Positions 60,875-64,000 of a stretch of 64,000 nt of DNA are shown piece after piece. This DNA comes from Gaiellasilicea sp963749515 (GTDB lineage: Bacteria; Actinomycetota; Thermoleophilia; Gaiellales; Gaiellaceae). The notes beneath the pieces are model-generated. The model did not search any database, was not told the origin of the DNA, and saw nothing but the letters and a program-made list of their open reading frames with translations. Each line of letters begins with the position of its first letter. The stretch's first letter is position 1. Location: NCBI GenBank assembly GCA_963749515.1, contig CAVVMR010000010.1:124001-188000 (forward strand), given 5' to 3'. The translations under genes and the position numbers were made by a program.

Positions 60875-61636
60875 GTGACGCTCCTGCGCCGCGTCTCGGT
60901 GACCGTTCCCGACGCTCGGGCCGAGATGGCGCGGGCGGTGATGATCGAGCTCTTCCCGGAAGGGTTCGAGGAGATCGACGGCGAGGGCGGGCTGGAGCTC
61001 GCCGCCTACACGAACGCCGCGGGTGAGGAACGGATCTGGCAGGCCTTCGGCGGGGCCGCGGCGTCGTTGATCGAGGACGACTGGGAGGACCGGTGGCGGC
61101 AGTTCCACAAGCCGGTCCGCGTCGGCTCGCTCTGGATCGGGCCGCCGTGGGAGGAGCCCGACGAGGGAGCGATCGCGGTCGTGATCGATCCGGGCCGTGC
61201 GTTCGGGACCGGCGGGCATCCGACGACCCAGCTGTGCCTCGAGCTGCTTGCGGGCGAGGAGCGGGGAAGCGTGCTCGACATCGGGTGCGGCTCGGGCGTC
61301 CTCTCGATTGCCGCGGCCAAGCTCGGCTTCGATCCCGTGCTTGCGTTCGACTTCGACCCGCAGGCGGTCGAGGCGACCGAACGGAACGCCGCCGACAACG
61401 GCGTCTCGATCGACGTCAGGCAGGCCGATCTGCGCGACGACGACCTCCCGGACGCTGATCTCGCGATCGCCAATATCGCTGCGGAGGCGGTGCTCGCTCT
61501 CGCGCCCAGGATCCGCGCCCCGCGCCTGATCACGTCCGGCTACCTCGTCTCCGACGACCCGCAGCTCGCCGGGTACAGAATCGAGCGGCGCGTTCAGGAC
61601 GGGGGCTGGGCGGCCGATCTGCACGTCCGGCAGTAG
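60875..61636 (+). CDS. prmA: Ribosomal protein L11 methyltransferase PrmA
   Basis: 253 residues. The C-terminal SAM domain has FGTGGHPTTQLCLELL, VLDIGCGSGVLSIAAAKLG, ANIAAEAVLALAPRI and SGYLVSDD; the N-terminal substrate-recognition domain is shorter than in E. coli but keeps DDWEDRWRQFHKPVRVG. It trimethylates L11. The GTG at 60875 lies 14 bases after dnaJ. Gene order dnaJ-prmA-mtaB follows that of Firmicutes and actinobacteria, except that the 16S rRNA methyltransferase rsmE is absent. Confidence 0.93.
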   Translation: MTLLRRVSVTVPDARAEMARAVMIELFPEGFEEIDGEGGLELAAYTNAAGEERIWQAFGGAAASLIEDDWEDRWRQFHKPVRVGSLWIGPPWEEPDEGAIAVVIDPGRAFGTGGHPTTQLCLELLAGEERGSVLDIGCGSGVLSIAAAKLGFDPVLAFDFDPQAVEATERNAADNGVSIDVRQADLRDDDLPDADLAIANIAAEAVLALAPRIRAPRLITSGYLVSDDPQLAGYRIERRVQDGGWAADLHVRQ

Positions 61637-61648
61637 ATTTCCCGGACA

Positions 61649-62839
61649 GTGGCGAGCTTCTCCGTCCGTTTCCTGGGCTGCAAGGTCTCGCAGACCGACG
61701 CACAGGCGTTGCGCGAGCGGCTGCTTCGCGACGGCCACCACGAGGTGGACGGGAGCGGCGACGTCGCGGTCGTCAACACGTGCTGCGTCACGAACGAGGG
61801 TCTCGCGAAGTCGCGCCAGGCCGCTTCGCGGGCCGCGCGAACGCACGCGCGGGTGTACGTGACCGGCTGCGGCGCGCGGCTCTCCGATTCCGCCTACGCC
61901 GGGTTACCCGCGAACGTCACGGTCGTCGCGGGTCAGATCGAGCAGGCGGTGGAGAGCGTTGCCGGTGACGTCGGCGCCATCGGCTGTGTCCAGGCGGACG
62001 CGAAGCTCGATCGCATCCGCGCCTTCGTGAAGATCCAGGACGGCTGCTCGTTCTCGTGCTCGTTCTGCGTGATCCCACTCGTGCGCGGCTCGACTCGCTC
62101 GCGCCGCGCCGAGGCCGTGCTCGGCGAGATCCGCCGGCGGGTCGCGCAAGGCCACCGCGAGATCGTCCTCACGGGCGTCAATCTCGGCTGCTTCCGCGAC
62201 CGTGCGGCGGGCATGAGGCTTGCGGAGCTGACTCGAGCCGCGGGAGCGATTGAGGGCGTGGAGCGGCTGCGCCTCTCGTCGATCGAGATCAACCACGTCG
62301 ACGACGAGCTCGTGGCCGCGCTGCGCGAGACGCCGGTGGTCGGTCCGCACCTGCACGTTCCGCTCCAGTCCGGCGACGACGGCGTCCTGAAGGCGATGGC
62401 GCGCCGCTACTCGGTCGAGACGTACCTGCGGAAGCTGGAGCCGCTCGCCGACTTCAACCTCACGGCCGACGTGATCGTCGGCTTCCCGGCGGAGGACGAC
62501 GCCGCCTTCGAGCGCACGCTCGACACCGTCCGCGCGGCGCGTCTGACGAAGCTGCACGTCTTCCCGTACTCACCGCGGCCGGGCACGAAGACCGCCGACG
62601 ACGACCGCGTGCCGCCCGAGGTGAAGAAGGAGCGGAGCGCGCGGCTACGCACCCTTTCCGACGACGCCTGCCGCGCCCGCTGGGAGCAGAAGGTCGGCGA
62701 GGCCGACATCGTCCTGATCGACCGGCCCGGCCGCGGCTACGGCGCCGACTACTCGCCGTGGCTCGTCGAGGGAGAGGTCGGCGAGCTGGTGCCGGTCCGC
62801 GGCCGCGCCGTGACGAAGGAGGGGATCCTCGCTGCCTGA
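61649..62839 (+). CDS. mtaB: tRNA ct6A37 methylthiotransferase MtaB-like
   Basis: 396 residues. The UPF0004 domain holds three Cys ligands (Cys11 in LGCKVSQ, one in NTCCVTNEG, one in VTGCGARLSD); the radical SAM motif is CSFSCSFC (Cys133, Cys137, Cys140); a TRAM-like C-terminus ends with GELVPVRGRAV. It converts ct6A37/t6A37 to the 2-methylthio form in ANN-decoding tRNAs. GTG at 61649, 12 bases after prmA. Its last bases supply the Shine-Dalgarno of the HIT gene. Confidence 0.93.
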   Translation: MASFSVRFLGCKVSQTDAQALRERLLRDGHHEVDGSGDVAVVNTCCVTNEGLAKSRQAASRAARTHARVYVTGCGARLSDSAYAGLPANVTVVAGQIEQAVESVAGDVGAIGCVQADAKLDRIRAFVKIQDGCSFSCSFCVIPLVRGSTRSRRAEAVLGEIRRRVAQGHREIVLTGVNLGCFRDRAAGMRLAELTRAAGAIEGVERLRLSSIEINHVDDELVAALRETPVVGPHLHVPLQSGDDGVLKAMARRYSVETYLRKLEPLADFNLTADVIVGFPAEDDAAFERTLDTVRAARLTKLHVFPYSPRPGTKTADDDRVPPEVKKERSARLRTLSDDACRARWEQKVGEADIVLIDRPGRGYGADYSPWLVEGEVGELVPVRGRAVTKEGILAA

Positions 62840-63161
62840 CGATTGTCTCTTCTGCCGCCTGGTGAAAGAAGGCGACCACGTCGCGAAGGGCGACGGCTTC
62901 GTCGCCATCCGGGACATCAACCCCCAGGCCGAGACGCATCTGCTCGTGCTGCCCGAGCGGCACGTCGACACGTTTCGCGACGTCTCAGACTTCCCCGCGG
63001 ACGAGGCGAAGCGGATGCTCGACTTCGTCGCGGAGGTCGCTCGCGACGCCGGTCTCGAGGACTACCGCGTGCTCGTAAACGTCGGTCCAGGCGGCGGCCA
63101 GACCATCTTCCACCTACATTTGCACGTTCTGGGTGGGAGGATCAGCGGGATGCCGGCTTGA
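62832..63161 (+). CDS. HIT-family nucleotide-binding hydrolase with apparent CTG start
   Basis: 109 residues. The frame upstream of the first GTG (62862) encodes PDDCLFCRLVKEG, the conserved zinc-type DCxFC start of HIT proteins, so the true start lies before it. No ATG, GTG or TTG precedes these residues in frame; CTG at 62832 does, and AAGGAGGGG (62816-62824) lies 7 bases upstream, a strong Shine-Dalgarno. RDINPQAETHLLVLPERHV and the histidine triad HLHLHVLGG follow. Hint-like hydrolysis of AMP-N or related nucleotides is expected. It overlaps the end of mtaB by 8 bases. Confidence 0.85.
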   Translation: MPDDCLFCRLVKEGDHVAKGDGFVAIRDINPQAETHLLVLPERHVDTFRDVSDFPADEAKRMLDFVAEVARDAGLEDYRVLVNVGPGGGQTIFHLHLHVLGGRISGMPA

Positions 63162-63171
63162 AGAAGACGCA

Positions 63172-63615
63172 ATGAGCCTGATCGCCGAGATCAAGGAGCA
63201 GCTCGAAAGCGCGATGCGCGACGGCGACGCCGAGCGCCGCGACGCGCTGCGCCTGATCCTCGCGAGCCTGCAGGGAGCGGAGAAGGAGCTCCAGCGCGAG
63301 CTGCACGACGACGAGGAGCTCCAGGTCCTGCAGCGCGAGCGCAAGAAGCGACTCGAGGCCGCCGAGGCCTTCCGCTCGGGTGGGCGGGAGGAGCAGGCCG
63401 AGAAAGAGGAGGCCGAGCTCGATGTGCTCGAGGAGTTCATGCCGGAGCCGATCGCCGAGGACGAGCTGGAGGCGATCGTCGACGACGTGATCGCCGAGGT
63501 CGGCGCCACGAGCATGCGCGACATCGGCCGCGTGATGGCCGACGTGATGCCGCAGGTCGCAGGCCGCGCGGACGGCTCGGCCGTGAGCCAGCTCGTGCGC
63601 GAAAAGCTCGCCTGA
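63172..63615 (+). CDS. yqeY: GatB/YqeY domain protein
   Basis: 147 residues, mostly helical. IAEIKEQLESAMRDGDAERRDALRLILASLQGAEKELQREL, KKRLEAAEAFRSGGREEQAEKEEAELDVLEEFMPEPIAEDELEAIVDDVI and the end MGRVMA-like DIGRVMADVMPQVAGRADGSAVSQLVREKL are the YqeY pattern. Its tRNA-binding fold resembles the tail of GatB, but the exact role is unsettled. ATG at 63172, ten bases after the HIT stop, is where the family starts. Confidence 0.93.
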   Translation: MSLIAEIKEQLESAMRDGDAERRDALRLILASLQGAEKELQRELHDDEELQVLQRERKKRLEAAEAFRSGGREEQAEKEEAELDVLEEFMPEPIAEDELEAIVDDVIAEVGATSMRDIGRVMADVMPQVAGRADGSAVSQLVREKLA

Positions 63616-63623
63616 CCCTCACC

Positions 63624-63629
63624 TACACT
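63624..63629 (+). promoter_or_regulatory. Candidate leaderless -10 (TACACT) for phoH
   Basis: TACACT lies 7 bases before the GTG at 63637, the same hexamer and nearly the same spacing as at the CarH-like gene. Confidence 0.45.
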
Positions 63630-63636
63630 GAGCCGG

Positions 63637-64000
63637 GTGCAGGAAGTCCTATCGGTCCCGAACGAAGTCGCCGCCGAGCTCGGTGGAATCGGCGACGGCG
63701 TGCTCAACACGCTGCGCGACCGGCTGCACTGCACGCTGCGCCTGCGCGGGAACCAGCTGACGATCGAGGGCGCTGACGATCGGGTCGCCGCCGCCCGCGC
63801 GGTCGTGGACGAGTTGGTCGAGCTCGTCGAGGGCGGGCACGAGATCGGGCCGGAGACCGTCGGCGCCGTCGTCGCCGCGCTCGACCAGGCGGAGGACATC
63901 CGCGAGGTCTTCGAGGACGTCGTCTGGCGCCACCGCGGCAAGAAGATCGCCCCGAAGACTCTGGGGCAGAAGCGCTATGTCGACGCGATCCGCGAGTGCA
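63637..64000 (+). CDS. phoH: PhoH-like ATPase, N-terminal part (cut by window end)
   Basis: 121 residues are visible. The N-terminal region (QEVLSVPNEVAAELGGIGDGVLNTLRDRLHCTLRLRGNQLTIEG, a KH-like segment) leads to KIAPKTLGQKRYVDAI, which directly precedes the ATP-binding core of PhoH proteins; the Walker motifs lie beyond the window. The GTG at 63637 gives a normal N-terminus. Its position after yqeY and the HIT gene agrees with the common prmA-mtaB-yqeY-phoH order, in which ybeY usually comes next. Confidence 0.88.
   Translation, partial: MQEVLSVPNEVAAELGGIGDGVLNTLRDRLHCTLRLRGNQLTIEGADDRVAAARAVVDELVELVEGGHEIGPETVGAVVAALDQAEDIREVFEDVVWRHRGKKIAPKTLGQKRYVDAIREC

Overview
The window is high-GC actinobacterial-type DNA. 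The order leuS-comEA-comEC-holA-rpsT-murJ-lepA-hemW-hrcA-dnaJ-prmA-mtaB-HIT-yqeY-phoH, an F420 pathway (fused FbiC plus a luciferase-like F420 oxidoreductase), many acyl-CoA dehydrogenases and frequent leaderless-looking promoters all fit a deep-branching actinobacterium. Thermoleophilia (Gaiellales/Solirubrobacterales) is my best guess; this is inference, with no rRNA in the window to confirm it. I see no IS element, prophage, CRISPR array, tRNA or rRNA, and no gene-free stretch above 300 bases.

Layout. 1-6.2 kb: a MacB/LolD-type ABC ATPase (cut by the window edge) with two tandem FtsX-type permeases. 6.2-12.4 kb: HMG-CoA lyase, CoA-transferase, DedA, RmlD-like reductase, class III cyclase, DUF255/thioredoxin protein. 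12.4-16.1 kb: a solitary branched-chain substrate-binding protein with its own promoter and terminator, then an acyl-CoA dehydrogenase/thiolase pair. 16.2-19.8 kb: an antibiotic-kinase-like gene and a minus-strand operon (F420 oxidoreductase, APH-type kinase, DUF6285, frameshifted histidine phosphatase). 19.9-27.6 kb: minus-strand catabolic operons (SDRs, quinone oxidoreductase, enoyl-CoA hydratase, acyl-CoA ligase, cupin, NTF2-like, paired acyl-CoA dehydrogenases). 27.6-31.9 kb: orphan SBP, L,D-transpeptidase, FMN oxidase, ACAD10/11-like dehydrogenase. 32.0-33.6 kb: tandem repeats, a selenocysteine deiodinase-like gene and a fatty acid desaturase. 33.6-38.3 kb: livGFHMK. 38.4-42.4 kb: cNMP-binding/TrxR-like flavoprotein and FbiC. 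42.4-45.4 kb: degenerate MBL-fold protein, a second selenoprotein (DsbA/FrnE family), fasciclin, DUF378 and a CarH-like B12 regulator. 45.3-47.2 kb: lysA and a polysaccharide deacetylase. 47.2-64 kb: the housekeeping block led by leuS.

Main discoveries. Two genes are interrupted by exactly one in-frame TGA at the catalytic position of a thiol/selenol enzyme: a deiodinase-like protein (SYT-U-PPF, TGA at 32403-32405) and a DsbA/FrnE-like protein (U-PFC in place of CPxC, TGA at 43546-43548). Each TGA is followed at the right distance by a small hairpin with a G in its apical loop, as expected of a bacterial SECIS. leuS has a leader with an 8-residue peptide holding tandem CTT Leu codons, a possible antiterminator and a perfect intrinsic terminator. 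The CarH-like regulator (Wx9EH photoreceptor motif) lies divergent from DUF378 with two identical half-conserved 19-bp boxes, each covering one promoter -10. An APH kinase plus DUF6285 pair resembles LvaAB of 4-hydroxyacyl-CoA catabolism, and an ACAD10/11-type dehydrogenase lies 12 kb away. A GC-rich palindromic element occurs five bases after the stop codons of both the thiolase and leuS.

Gene junctions on the same strand are mostly ATGA/GTGA/TTGA or TGATG overlaps, and I used them to choose starts. First genes of transcripts often have TAnnnT 6-7 bases before an ATG/GTG.
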